A stretch of DNA of 64,000 bases from the NCBI GenBank assembly GCA_023410875.1, contig JAEYPH010000021.1, positions 62,001 through 126,000 of the forward strand, given 5' to 3'. The notes below the pieces were generated by a model. It was not told where the DNA came from. It searched no databases and saw only the letters and a list, made by a program, of their open reading frames with translations. Positions 16,166-24,394 of the stretch are shown here, one piece after another. Numbering within the stretch: position 1 is the stretch's first letter; every line of letters begins with the position of its first letter. Source of the stretch: Bacillota bacterium. GTDB taxonomy: Bacteria > Bacillota > Clostridia > Christensenellales > UMGS416. Made by a program: the position numbers and the translations under genes.

Positions 16166-16633
16166 TCAAAGAGGCGGCCGCCGGGCGTCGAACTCGCCGT
16201 GGCCGAATTCCCTCTCAATGATCACGCTCATCTGCTCCAGCAGCTCGGCCAGCTGCTCGGACTTTTCGTCGCCCAGCTGCATCACGACGGTGGAAAACGC
16301 ATCGATCATATCTTGCTGGGCCTGGCGGGCCATCTCCCGCCCCTTATCGGTCAGGCTGACCTTGATGATGCGCCGGTCGAAGGGGTCCATGCGCCGGCGC
16401 ACCAGGCCCCGGGCCTCCAGCGCCGTGACGGATTGGGTCACCGTGGGCGAGGTCACCTTCATCAGGTTGGATATCTCCGACACCTTGATGCCATCTTCGC
16501 CGCTATGGTGGCATATCATCATCAGCAGCCCAAACTCGCTGTGCTTGATGCCCATGGTACCCGCCCTGCGATACATGTGCCGCAGGGACATCAGCGCGTC
16601 CAGCAGTTTTTTGGTTCGTTCTTCCTGGGTCAT
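16166..16633 (-). CDS. MarR-family transcriptional regulator
   Basis: A 155-residue dimeric winged-helix repressor. The DNA-binding region has V-S-E-I-S-N-L-M-K-V-T-S-P-T-V-T-Q-S-V followed by the wing with D-P-x-D-R-R-I-I-K-V-S-L-T-D-K-G, the classical MarR pattern. The ATG at 16633 has GGAGG five bases upstream; a TTG at 16657 has no site. It is the first gene of the operon with the ABC exporter, so it most likely represses both itself and the exporter and is released by a substrate of the pump. Two inverted repeats flank and follow its promoter. Confidence 0.93.
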   Translation of the reverse strand: MTQEERTKKLLDALMSLRHMYRRAGTMGIKHSEFGLLMMICHHSGEDGIKVSEISNLMKVTSPTVTQSVTALEARGLVRRRMDPFDRRIIKVSLTDKGREMARQAQQDMIDAFSTVVMQLGDEKSEQLAELLEQMSVIIEREFGHGEFDARRPPL

Positions 16634-16663
16634 CCGGCCCTCCGGCTGGTCAGCCAAAATTAA

Positions 16664-16723
16664 ATAGGCAACCTATCTTTTCGTTTGCCGAATTAATTAT
16701 ATGCCTATTTATTCGGAAGTCAA
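16664..16723 (-). promoter_or_regulatory. marR-exporter promoter with two operator palindromes
   Basis: Minus strand TTGACT (16723-16718), 16 bases, TATAAT (16701-16696). CCGAATTAAT (16688-16697) and ATTTATTCGG (16707-16716) form an inverted repeat around the -10 with one mismatch. A second one, ATAGG CAA CCTAT, lies at 16664-16676 just after the start point. Both suit MarR autorepression. Confidence 0.7.
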
Positions 16724-16770
16724 TCAAAAAAGGATCAACGAAACTTAAAGATTTCTTAAAGATGCAAACA

Positions 16771-16795
16771 GACCCTCCCCGCCCTGGAGAGGGTC
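16771..16795 (-). terminator. Terminator hairpin after the superoxide dismutase gene
   Basis: GACCCTC and GAGGGTC pair around a GC-rich loop, 19 bases beyond the stop codon of the dismutase gene; the T tract on the minus strand is weak (TGTTT). Confidence 0.5.
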
Positions 16796-16813
16796 ATTCT
16801 ATGCAAGATTGGA

Positions 16814-17296
16814 CTAGCCGCGGCCAAACAGCACGATGTCGCCGCAGGCAATGCGGTCGCCGCTCATGCCGGCGGGCTGGGAGCGGTAATCGTCGGGATC
16901 GAGATGGATCATCACGGATCGCCCGACGATCTGCGGCACGGTGAAGCGGTCGCTCAGCACGCTCAGGCGGGCGTCGCCAGAGTTGGTGGCCAGCAGGTTG
17001 GGCAAGTCTCCGGCGTGGCGCGGGTGCGCGGCGTTGGTGGGGTTGTAATGGCCGCCGGCGTCGGCAAAGGGCGAGGGGCCCTGGCCGCGGCCGCACTTCT
17101 TCTCGTGGATGTGAAAGCCGAAAAAGCCTGTGGCCGTGGCCGGCAGGCCGGAAATGTCCGCGTGCACCATGACGCCTCGCAGCGTCTGCACGAAGCGCAC
17201 AGTCCCCCCAATGCCGGGATGGGCGGCGCTGCCCTTGATATAGGCCACGGCGCTCAGCGGCAGCAGGCTGGCGCGGTCCTCCTCCGCGGTGGACAT
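16814..17296 (-). CDS. Cu/Zn superoxide dismutase family protein
   Basis: A 160-residue SodC-type protein that would convert superoxide to hydrogen peroxide and oxygen. The metal ligands are all visible: F-H-I-H-E (two Cu His), A-G-G-H-Y-N-P (bridging His), H-P-R-H-A-G-D (two Zn His and Asp) and V-M-I-H (Cu His), with the two disulfide cysteines in K-K-C-G and R-I-A-C-G and the active-site Arg-like region before it. There is no signal peptide, unlike most bacterial SodC. I chose the ATG at 17296, six bases after GGGGGG; an ATG at 17302 would sit directly on that site. It is monocistronic and divergent from the beta-galactosidase gene. Confidence 0.88.
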   Translation of the reverse strand: MSTAEEDRASLLPLSAVAYIKGSAAHPGIGGTVRFVQTLRGVMVHADISGLPATATGFFGFHIHEKKCGRGQGPSPFADAGGHYNPTNAAHPRHAGDLPNLLATNSGDARLSVLSDRFTVPQIVGRSVMIHLDPDDYRSQPAGMSGDRIACGDIVLFGRG

Positions 17297-17422
17297 GGTC
17301 ATCCCCCCAAAGCATGTCATATTACCAACAGCGTATGCGCAAGGGCAGCGGGCTGACCGTACAGCAATGGGGGCAATCCTCACAAAAGTACTGGAAAAGC
17401 GCATCGAACGGACGTTTTCCCG

Positions 17423-17451
17423 ATGACAACAGCATTCCCAACGGCTATAAT
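17423..17451 (+). promoter_or_regulatory. Promoter of the beta-galactosidase gene
   Basis: ATGACA, 17 bases, TATAAT: one mismatch in the -35 and a perfect -10. The leader to the ATG at 17491 is about 33 bases. No clear catabolite-repression site was seen in it. Confidence 0.65.
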
Positions 17452-17490
17452 GCACATGGTACAAGCATCTTCTATGCAGGAGGACTTTCC

Positions 17491-20400
17491 ATGCGCACCA
17501 ACAAGGAGCTTCCCGACTATCAGAACCCAAAGATGTTGCAAAAGGGCCGCTTGCCCGCCCACGCGACGCTGTTCCCCTTTGACAACGAGCACGCCGCCCG
17601 CCTGGGCAACCGCCGCGGTTCCGGCCGCTATCTGGGCCTGGGCGGCGCGTGGCGCTTCCACCTGGCCGACCGGCCGGACCTGCTGCCCGGCGACTTCTGG
17701 GAGATCGACTATGACGACACAGATTGGGACGATCTGAGTGTGCCCAGCTGTTGGCAGATGGAAGGTTACGACATTCCCGTCTACACCAATGTCAACTACC
17801 CCATCCCCTATGACCCGCCTTTTGTGCCCGACGAAAATCCTGTAGGCTGCTATCGTAAATATTTCCGCCTGCCGGAGACCTGGGCCCGCGACCGCGTGCA
17901 CATCACCTTTGAGGGAGTGGACAGCTGTTTCTATGTGTGGGTCAACGGCCACATCGCTGGCTTCTCCAAGGTACCCCACATGCCCAGCGAATTCGACATC
18001 ACCGACTTTGTGACCGGCGGCAACAACGTCGTCGCCGTGCAGGTGTTCCAGTATTCCGACGGCACCTATCTGGAAGACCAGGACATGTGGCGCATGAGCG
18101 GCATCTTCCGCGATGTGTATCTGACCGCCCACGGCCACAGCTACATGCGCGACGCCTGGGTGGAGACCGCCTTCGACGAGGGCTATCGCGACGCCACGCT
18201 CAAGCTGCACGCCGAGGTCGTGTCTTCCGAGAGCGCGGCGGTGCGCGTGCGGGCGGATCTTTATGACGCCGAATGGAACCTGGTAACCTCCCGGGAACTG
18301 AGCTCCGCGCCCAAGTTCGGCACCGCGGCGCTGGAAGCCGAAATCCCCGTGGGCGCGCCCGCCCAGTGGACCGCCGAAACGCCGACGCTGTACCCGCTGC
18401 TGCTGACGCTGCTGGGCGAGGACGGCGCGGCGCAAGAGGTCGTGCGCGTGAATGTGGGCTTCCGCGAGGTGCGCATCCACGGCGTGGAACTGCTGGTCAA
18501 CGGCAAGTCCGTGAAGCTGCGCGGCGTCAATCGCCATGACACCAATTGCGACACCGGCCACGCCGTGGCGCTGGATGACATGGTCAAGGACATCACGCTG
18601 ATGAAGCAGCACAACATCAACACCGTGCGCACCAGCCACTACCCCAACGACCCCCGCTGGCTGGACCTGTGCGACCGCTACGGCCTGTATGTCGTGGACG
18701 AAACCGACCTGGAAAGCCACGGCACGTGGCCCGTGGGCAGGCCCCACGAGCTGGCCAACCACCCGGACTGGGAGGCCGCCTATGTGGACCGCGTGGAGCG
18801 CATGGTACGCCGGGACCGCAACCACCCGTGCATCATCATGTGGTCCATGGGCAACGAGAGCGGCTTTGGCGACAACCACCGCGCCATGATCCGCTGGACC
18901 AAGGCCAACGACCCCACGCGCCCGGTGCATTACGAGCATGGCTACGACGCGCCGGATATGGATATTGAAAGCTGTATGTATCCCACCGTGGACAGGATGC
19001 TGGAGGAGGGCCAGCGCAAGGACGCGCGCCCCTTCTTCATGTGCGAATATGCCCACGCCATGGGCAACGGCCCGGGCAACCTCAAGGAATACTGGGATGC
19101 CATTTACGCCAGCCCCCGCCTGATCGGCGGCTGCGTGTGGGAATGGGCGGATCACGGCATCCGCGCCGAAAACGGCGATGACCAGCCGTTCTTCGCCTAC
19201 GGCGGAGACTTCGGCGACCAGCCCAACGACGGCAACTTCTGCATCGACGGCCTGACAACGCCGGAGCACGACCCCCACACCGGGCTCATCGAGCTTAAAA
19301 AGATCTACCAGCCGCTGCTGGCGGAGCACCTGGGCGGCGGGCGAGTGCGCATCACCAACCGCAACTATTTCACCGATCTTTCGTGGTTGGACGGCGTGTG
19401 GCGGCTGTGCCGCGACGGCGCTGCCGTACGCAGCGGCGACCTGGCCCCGCTGGATATTGCCGCCGGCGCCAGCCGCGAGTTTGAGCTGGACCTGGGCGCC
19501 CTTTCCGCCAACGGCGACTGGCAGCTGGAGCTGCTGTTCACCCAGCGCCGGGACACGCTGTGGGCCGGCCGGGGTTTCCTGGTGGCCCGGGAGCAGTTCG
19601 CCATAAAGACCGCCGCGACCTGCCCGCTGAACGCGGCTGCTCTGGCCCCCATCGACGTGAACCTGATCGAAGGCGACGCCATGGTCACCGGCCGCGAGTT
19701 CGCGGCGCTGTTCAGCCTGGACACCGGCCGCATGGAGTGGTTCGAATTCCAGGGCCAGCCGATGATCTCCACCGCCGTGGAGCCCAATCTGTGGCGCGCC
19801 CCCATCGACAACGACCGAAATGTTATGGACCAGTGGAAGCGCGCCGGCCTGGACCGCCTGCAGGCCCGCGTCGTGGAGGCAGCCTTTGAGCAGCCTTCTC
19901 CGTCGGTATTCCGCTTCACCGCCGAGACGGTGCACGGCGCGCCCAGCCTGATCCCCGCGCTGCGCCTGCGCAGCGAATACACGCTGTACGGCGATGGCAC
20001 GCTGAGCTTCCGCTTCGACTTCCGCCCCGAGGGCGAGCTGCCCTCGCTGCCCCGCCTGGGCGTGACCATGGCGCTGGAGGGCAACGTGGACCGCGTCAAG
20101 TGGTATGGCCGCGGCCCCCACGAGAATTATTCGGACAAGAAGACCGCCGCCCATGTGGGCCTCTATAGCGGCACCGTGGCCGGCCAGCATGAGGAGTATG
20201 TGCGCCCGCAGGAGAACGGCTCCAAGACCGACGTGCAGTGGGCCATGCTGCACGACGCCCGGGGCCTGGGCCTGCTGTTCATAGGCGAGCCCACGTTCAC
20301 CTTCTCCGCCCACGACTACAGTGACCGGGACCTGACGCTGGCCGAGCACACCTACGAGCTGGAGCGCAGCGAGTTTGTGCACCTGAACATCGACATGGCA

Positions 20401-20556
20401 CAGAACGGCCTGGGCAGCGCCAGCTGCGGCCCCGGCCCGCTGGAGCCCTACATCTTGCCGGTGGCGCCGGCCACCCTGCGCTTTACGATGCGCCCGGCTG
20501 TCCACGGCAGCGACGACCTGTTCGCCGTGGCGCGCACACTGCCCGAGCGGGCTTAA
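17491..20556 (+). CDS. Beta-galactosidase, GH2 LacZ type
   Basis: A 1021-residue cytoplasmic glycosidase that hydrolyses beta-galactosides such as lactose. The five-domain LacZ layout is visible: sugar-binding jelly roll with W-Q-M-E-G-Y-D-I-P-x-Y-T-N-V-x-Y-P and D-G-T-Y-L-E-D-Q-D-M-W-R-M-S-G-I-F-R, an immunoglobulin-like domain, the TIM barrel with N-R-H-D and the acid/base in W-S-M-G-N-E-S-G-F-G, the nucleophile in M-C-E-Y-A-H-A-M-G-N-G-P-G, and the C-terminal small-chain domain with W-Y-G-R-G-P-H-E-N-Y-S-D. Length equals E. coli LacZ. Start at ATG 17491 after GCAGGAGGACTTTCC. No transporter or regulator is adjacent, and a strong terminator follows directly. Confidence 0.96.
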   Translation: MRTNKELPDYQNPKMLQKGRLPAHATLFPFDNEHAARLGNRRGSGRYLGLGGAWRFHLADRPDLLPGDFWEIDYDDTDWDDLSVPSCWQMEGYDIPVYTNVNYPIPYDPPFVPDENPVGCYRKYFRLPETWARDRVHITFEGVDSCFYVWVNGHIAGFSKVPHMPSEFDITDFVTGGNNVVAVQVFQYSDGTYLEDQDMWRMSGIFRDVYLTAHGHSYMRDAWVETAFDEGYRDATLKLHAEVVSSESAAVRVRADLYDAEWNLVTSRELSSAPKFGTAALEAEIPVGAPAQWTAETPTLYPLLLTLLGEDGAAQEVVRVNVGFREVRIHGVELLVNGKSVKLRGVNRHDTNCDTGHAVALDDMVKDITLMKQHNINTVRTSHYPNDPRWLDLCDRYGLYVVDETDLESHGTWPVGRPHELANHPDWEAAYVDRVERMVRRDRNHPCIIMWSMGNESGFGDNHRAMIRWTKANDPTRPVHYEHGYDAPDMDIESCMYPTVDRMLEEGQRKDARPFFMCEYAHAMGNGPGNLKEYWDAIYASPRLIGGCVWEWADHGIRAENGDDQPFFAYGGDFGDQPNDGNFCIDGLTTPEHDPHTGLIELKKIYQPLLAEHLGGGRVRITNRNYFTDLSWLDGVWRLCRDGAAVRSGDLAPLDIAAGASREFELDLGALSANGDWQLELLFTQRRDTLWAGRGFLVAREQFAIKTAATCPLNAAALAPIDVNLIEGDAMVTGREFAALFSLDTGRMEWFEFQGQPMISTAVEPNLWRAPIDNDRNVMDQWKRAGLDRLQARVVEAAFEQPSPSVFRFTAETVHGAPSLIPALRLRSEYTLYGDGTLSFRFDFRPEGELPSLPRLGVTMALEGNVDRVKWYGRGPHENYSDKKTAAHVGLYSGTVAGQHEEYVRPQENGSKTDVQWAMLHDARGLGLLFIGEPTFTFSAHDYSDRDLTLAEHTYELERSEFVHLNIDMAQNGLGSASCGPGPLEPYILPVAPATLRFTMRPAVHGSDDLFAVARTLPERA

Positions 20557-20572
20557 CCTCTCTACACCGACA

Positions 20573-20609
20573 AACGGAGCGCCGGACATCTTCGGCGCTC
20601 CGTTTTTTA
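20573..20609 (+). terminator. Strong terminator after the beta-galactosidase gene
   Basis: AACGGAGCGCCG and CGGCGCTCCGTT form a perfect 12-base stem with an 8-base loop, followed by TTTTTT-rich sequence. Confidence 0.9.
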
Positions 20610-20635
20610 TTGGCATCAGTTGTTATATCCGATTG

Positions 20636-20664
20636 TTTACTTTGTTAGAATATGCAACTATAAT
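20636..20664 (+). promoter_or_regulatory. Promoter of the zinc-ribbon membrane protein gene
   Basis: TTTACT, 17 bases, TATAAT, immediately after the preceding terminator; the leader of about 22 bases carries GGAGGG. Confidence 0.6.
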
Positions 20665-20691
20665 GTAAAAATAACATATCGGAGGGTTTTT

Positions 20692-21645
20692 ATGGCAGGT
20701 ATCGGTACCATCGCATCGTTGGCCAATGATCTCGGTTTCACCGCCCAGGGCAACATCTGTTGGGGAATGCATGAAGGCTACTGGTTCGGCATCATTCAGG
20801 GCTTGCGGCGCGACAACTCTTTCCATATATACACCGCCGCGCGCTTCCCGGAAACCGCGGATACAGGCGCCATTTCCGCCTTGTTGGAAGCGATGAGCGC
20901 CTCCAAGGCCATCAAATCCTACTCCGCTTTCGCCCATGGCTATGAGATTGTGATGCAGCCGGGCTTCACCGGCATCCAAAGCCGGAAGGTCGCCGACGCG
21001 ATGCACGCGCTTGCGGACGCCATACGCGCCCAGGGCGGTCAGCCGGCATGCTTTCACTGCGGCAGCCCCGAGGCGCTGTCCTTCGCGCAGCTCAACGATA
21101 TGCCGCTCAGCCTGTGCACCGATTGCCACACGCGCATTGAGGAGGCCATGCGCCAGCAGGAGGGCGACCATGCTCAGCTGCCCAACAACTATGCCCGCGG
21201 AATCCTAGGCGCGCTGCTGGGTGCGCTGCTGGGCGGAGCAATCTGGGTCGGGATCGGTCTGCTGGGCTACATCGCCGCCATCGCCGGCACCGCCATCTCC
21301 TTCTTCGCCGTAAAGGGCTACACGCTGCTGGGCGGCAAGCTGAACCGCGTGGCGGTGGTCCTCATCTGCCTGGTCTGCGTGGCCGTGTTCGCGCTGGCCC
21401 AGTTCGCCACCAGCGACGCCCTGCTGATTCGCGACCTCATCAACGAAGGGTATGAGCCCAACTATGGGGAAATCTTCAAGGCGACCTTCGAGATTCCCTT
21501 CTTCGACGAAGAAACCACCTCAGCCTTTGTTAAGGATTCGCTGCTGGGACTGGTCTTCATGGTGCTGGGCAGTTGGGGCACGCTGCGCGCCGTGGGCCGC
21601 CAGGCCAGCAAACCGGCGGACAGCCTGGTACGGCTGCAGGGCTAA
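20692..21645 (+). CDS. Membrane protein with N-terminal soluble domain and zinc ribbon
   Basis: A 317-residue protein of unknown function. Residues 1-110 form a soluble alpha/beta region; residues about 118-145 contain C-F-H-C and, about 20 residues on, C-T-D-C, a four-cysteine zinc ribbon. Then come four hydrophobic helices: a Gly/Leu/Ala-rich one near 160-190, two near 190-250, and one near the C-terminus (L-L-G-L-V-F-M-V-L-G). The architecture suggests a cytoplasmic sensor or scaffold anchored to the membrane. The ATG at 20692 follows GGAGGG. It is followed after two bases by the phosphotransferase gene, so the two are co-transcribed. Confidence 0.7.
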   Translation: MAGIGTIASLANDLGFTAQGNICWGMHEGYWFGIIQGLRRDNSFHIYTAARFPETADTGAISALLEAMSASKAIKSYSAFAHGYEIVMQPGFTGIQSRKVADAMHALADAIRAQGGQPACFHCGSPEALSFAQLNDMPLSLCTDCHTRIEEAMRQQEGDHAQLPNNYARGILGALLGALLGGAIWVGIGLLGYIAAIAGTAISFFAVKGYTLLGGKLNRVAVVLICLVCVAVFALAQFATSDALLIRDLINEGYEPNYGEIFKATFEIPFFDEETTSAFVKDSLLGLVFMVLGSWGTLRAVGRQASKPADSLVRLQG

Positions 21646-21647
21646 GA

Positions 21648-22352
21648 ATGCCGCAGGAACAAGAGATCCCGCTGAGCGGTGGGCGCATCACCCAGGGCGT
21701 CGTGCGCAAGGGCAACGTGGTGCTGAGCCCGGCCTGCGCCAACGCCGCCTTTGTGCACACCGTGCTGTGCCATCTGGAAGAGAAGAACGTGGGCTGTGCC
21801 CCCCGCTTCCTGGGCCTGGACGAGCAGGGCCGGGAGAAAACGACCTTTCTGGAAGGCTGGTCGCCGAGGGACCTGGGCTGGTTCTCCGATGAGCAATGCG
21901 CCGCCGCGGCACGCATCATCCGCACCCTGCACGACGCCCTGGCCGGCTTCCATGGCTGCCCGCCGGGCCTCACCGTATGCCACCACGACCTGTCGCCGTG
22001 CAATTTCATGTTCCTCGACGATCTGCCCTATGCCGTGTTCGATTGGGACAGCGCGGCCTTTGGCGCCGCCATGGACGACCTGGCCTATGCCGCGTGGATG
22101 TGGCTGGACATCGGCAACGATGAGCTTGCGCCGGGGGAAACCGCGCGGCGTATGCGGCTGATGCTGGATGCTTACGGCGCACGGGCCGGGGACCGCCTGG
22201 ACTTCTGCGGCCGCATCCACGCCCAAATGGCCCGCGTCGCCGGCGGGCGCTACCCTACGGAAGAGCAGACAAAGGCCACCGCCGCGTGGGCGATGGCCTG
22301 CAGTCGATGGCTTAAGGAAAACGAGCACGCCTTTGGTCGTGTGTTCCTCTAG
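21648..22352 (+). CDS. Phosphotransferase family protein (APH/choline-kinase fold)
   Basis: A 234-residue small-molecule kinase of the aminoglycoside phosphotransferase/choline kinase superfamily. The catalytic loop is C-H-H-D-L-S-P-C-N-F (Brenner-like H-x-D-x-x-x-x-N), followed by the metal-binding A-V-F-D-W-D-S-A-A-F-G and D-D-L-A-Y. The N-terminal lobe is short, with no clear ATP-binding Lys motif beyond the start, which is common in this group of about 230 residues. ATG at 21648, with AGGG before it, two bases after the upstream stop. Substrate unknown; nothing nearby points to antibiotic resistance. Its stop overlaps the convergent URO-D family gene by four bases. Confidence 0.85.
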   Translation: MPQEQEIPLSGGRITQGVVRKGNVVLSPACANAAFVHTVLCHLEEKNVGCAPRFLGLDEQGREKTTFLEGWSPRDLGWFSDEQCAAAARIIRTLHDALAGFHGCPPGLTVCHHDLSPCNFMFLDDLPYAVFDWDSAAFGAAMDDLAYAAWMWLDIGNDELAPGETARRMRLMLDAYGARAGDRLDFCGRIHAQMARVAGGRYPTEEQTKATAAWAMACSRWLKENEHAFGRVFL

Positions 22353-23392
22353 GCGACCGGCTGAACTTCGATCGGCTGGTCCTCCCGGTTCCGGTAGAAA
22401 TCCTCATGGGCCCGGAAGAACGCGTCGATGTTGGCCCATGGCGACATCGGCGGGATGTCGCAGCCCGAAGACAGCACCCAGTTGCCGTAACCCGCGCAGC
22501 GGCGCAGCAGATCGGTCGTCGCCTCGTAGACCGATTCCGGCGTGCCGTTGCGAAACTGGCTGGCCGGGTCCACGTTGCCCATCACGATCACGTCCGACGG
22601 CACGAGCTTGAGCATCTCGTCCAGCTTGATGGCATTGCCGAAGTGATAGAGGCCGGCGCCATTGCTCAGGATGGACTGGATCAACGGAATCGTGTTGCCA
22701 CAGTTGTGATAGGCGACCAGGAAATGATCGTCCTGCACCGCTTCCACGATGCGGCGTACATAGGGCGTGGAGAATTCATCGTTAAGCGCCGGCGAGAGCA
22801 GGCCCGCGGCGGGTTCGGCGATCACGACGCCGTTGGCGCCCACAGCCTTGTAGGCGCGGATGTATTCGATGGCGAATGCCGTGGCTTTTTCCAGCACGGC
22901 GTGCACGATTTCCGGCTCATCATAGCACTTCATCATAATCTCGGTCATGTCCATCAGACGGCCGGACAGCGAGAAGGGCCCGATGACGCCGGCGAACACC
23001 GGCCGGTCGGCGATGAGCTGCGCCGCGCGGCCGATGGCCTCGATGTACAGCCCCGTGCGGGCCGTGCCCACCGCAGGCACTGCCAGCGCCGCCGCCTGCT
23101 CCGCCGTCTCCACGATGTGGCCCACCACCGTGGGCACCTCGCTCTCGGAAAAGCGGATCGTGGAACCGAAGGCCTCCGCCTCCACCGACAGGTCCATCAT
23201 GCTGACCGACGCCGCCGTGGAGCACCGCTGTGCCACCCGCTGCATGCACCGGGCCTGCAGAGTGCTGTCGGAGATCATGGCCACCACATCGATGCCCTCC
23301 AACTGTATCGCCGGGAAGGACAGAATGGGCAGGGGCTTCTTGACCTTGGCCTGCCGCAGTTCTTCCAACCATTGTTTCATATTGCGCTGCAT
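22349..23392 (-). CDS. Uroporphyrinogen decarboxylase family protein (methyltransferase-like)
   Basis: A 347-residue TIM-barrel protein of the URO-D superfamily, in the MtaA/MtbA-like branch that transfers methyl groups to or from corrinoid or thiol carriers rather than making haem. Visible are V-I-G-P-F-S-L, a K-A-V-G-A-N-G-V-V-I-A-E-P strand, and the Zn-site-like Y-H-N-C-G-N-T and later G-N-V-D-P segments. The N-terminal Arg pair of true HemE is absent. The ATG at 23392 has GGAGG six bases upstream. It is monogenic; no corrinoid protein gene is in the window, so the role is inferred from family only. Confidence 0.8.
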   Translation of the reverse strand: MQRNMKQWLEELRQAKVKKPLPILSFPAIQLEGIDVVAMISDSTLQARCMQRVAQRCSTAASVSMMDLSVEAEAFGSTIRFSESEVPTVVGHIVETAEQAAALAVPAVGTARTGLYIEAIGRAAQLIADRPVFAGVIGPFSLSGRLMDMTEIMMKCYDEPEIVHAVLEKATAFAIEYIRAYKAVGANGVVIAEPAAGLLSPALNDEFSTPYVRRIVEAVQDDHFLVAYHNCGNTIPLIQSILSNGAGLYHFGNAIKLDEMLKLVPSDVIVMGNVDPASQFRNGTPESVYEATTDLLRRCAGYGNWVLSSGCDIPPMSPWANIDAFFRAHEDFYRNREDQPIEVQPVA

Positions 23393-23480
23393 GGGTATCC
23401 TCCGTTTTTTCTTTACAATACTCCGCGCCAGGTTGTTGCTCAATCCACATTCCTGCTGTCTATGGTCAAAATTTGCTTTA

Positions 23481-23509
23481 ATTGTATATTGATTTCACGC
23501 TATAGTAAA
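23481..23509 (-). promoter_or_regulatory. Promoter of the URO-D family gene
   Basis: Minus strand TTTACT, 17 bases, TACAAT, about 85 bases before the start codon. Confidence 0.5.
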
Positions 23510-23633
23510 ACCTTGCGAATCACTGTGTTTTTTTGCTGTGTTTTCTATGGAATGGCGCGGCCATATCACTTTATGCCTAGGCGAATTGCGGCGAAGGCCG
23601 TAGAAACTGTCCGTGTTTTTCCGTGCCATCGCA

Positions 23634-23642
23634 TGGTATAAT
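23634..23642 (+). promoter_or_regulatory. Extended -10 of the agr-like regulator gene
   Basis: TGGTATAAT with no good -35. Upstream, CTGTGTTTT occurs at 23523-23531 and 23536-23544 and CCGTGTTTT at 23611-23619; these could bind a regulator, but the spacing does not match the usual LytTR pattern. Confidence 0.5.
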
Positions 23643-23674
23643 GAAATATCCAGTTTCATGCCACGAGGGTATCG

Positions 23675-24394
23675 GTGTTTAAGGTTGCGTGCTGTGATGA
23701 CGAGCAAGGAATGCTCGATGTTTTATATAACTATGTTCAGAGATGGTCCGTCGAACGGCAGGTACCAGCCGTAACGGCGCTTTTTACCGATGCGATCGAG
23801 CTGTTCAGAGAGTTTGAATGCGAGCGCAAAGTCGACCTTCTCTTCATGGACATCGGGTTTACCAACGCCAACGGCTTTGATGTCGCCAAGATGATCCGCG
23901 ACCGCAACAAGTCGGTCATCATTGTTTTCATCACCGGCACTCCACAATATGCGGTGGATGGGTACCACATCGACGCGTTCCGCTATCTGCTCAAGCCCGT
24001 GGCCTATGAGTCGCTGGCTGAGGTGCTGGATAGCGCCCATGCGAAAGTGAAGGCCCACGAAGCGCAAACAGTCATTTTGAGAGATCAATCGGGCGTTGTC
24101 TCGGTGGCGGTGGACGACATCGTGTACATCGAGAGCATCCCCCATTACATCGTCGTGCATCTGGTGAACGGCAAGACGTTCAAATGCAGGGGCACAATCC
24201 GTGAACTAACGCAGCGACTCCATGGAACGGGCATCCTGCAATGCCATCGTGCCTTTCTTGTGAATGCCTCTCACATCCACAGACTGCAGGCCGGCACCAT
24301 TCTGATGAAAACCGGGGAGACCATACCGGTGAGCCGAAGCATGAAAAAAAGCGCGCTGTCCCAACTGATGAGGAAGGCCGGAGGTATCCTGTGA
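23675..24394 (+). CDS. LytTR-family response regulator, AgrA-like
   Basis: A 239-residue response regulator with an N-terminal receiver domain and a C-terminal LytTR DNA-binding domain. The receiver has acidic D-D-E at residues 8-10, the phospho-acceptor Asp59 in L-F-M-D-I, the Thr in F-I-T-G and Lys107 in L-L-K-P-V. The LytTR part (about 135-239) has V-D-D-I-V-Y-I-E, H-Y-I-V-V-H, and F-L-V-N-A-S-H-I with V-S-R-S-M-K. The start is GTG at 23675, with GAGGGT upstream. It overlaps the kinase gene (GTGA) and heads an agr-type locus. It probably activates agrBD through the direct repeats at 25719-25750. Confidence 0.92.
   Translation: MFKVACCDDEQGMLDVLYNYVQRWSVERQVPAVTALFTDAIELFREFECERKVDLLFMDIGFTNANGFDVAKMIRDRNKSVIIVFITGTPQYAVDGYHIDAFRYLLKPVAYESLAEVLDSAHAKVKAHEAQTVILRDQSGVVSVAVDDIVYIESIPHYIVVHLVNGKTFKCRGTIRELTQRLHGTGILQCHRAFLVNASHIHRLQAGTILMKTGETIPVSRSMKKSALSQLMRKAGGIL

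Noticed and set aside
17380..20616. A 1078-codon open frame opposite the beta-galactosidase gene
   Set aside because: Composition is that of a mirror frame (His, Val, Ala, Gln-rich) and the plus strand encodes a full LacZ with catalytic residues.
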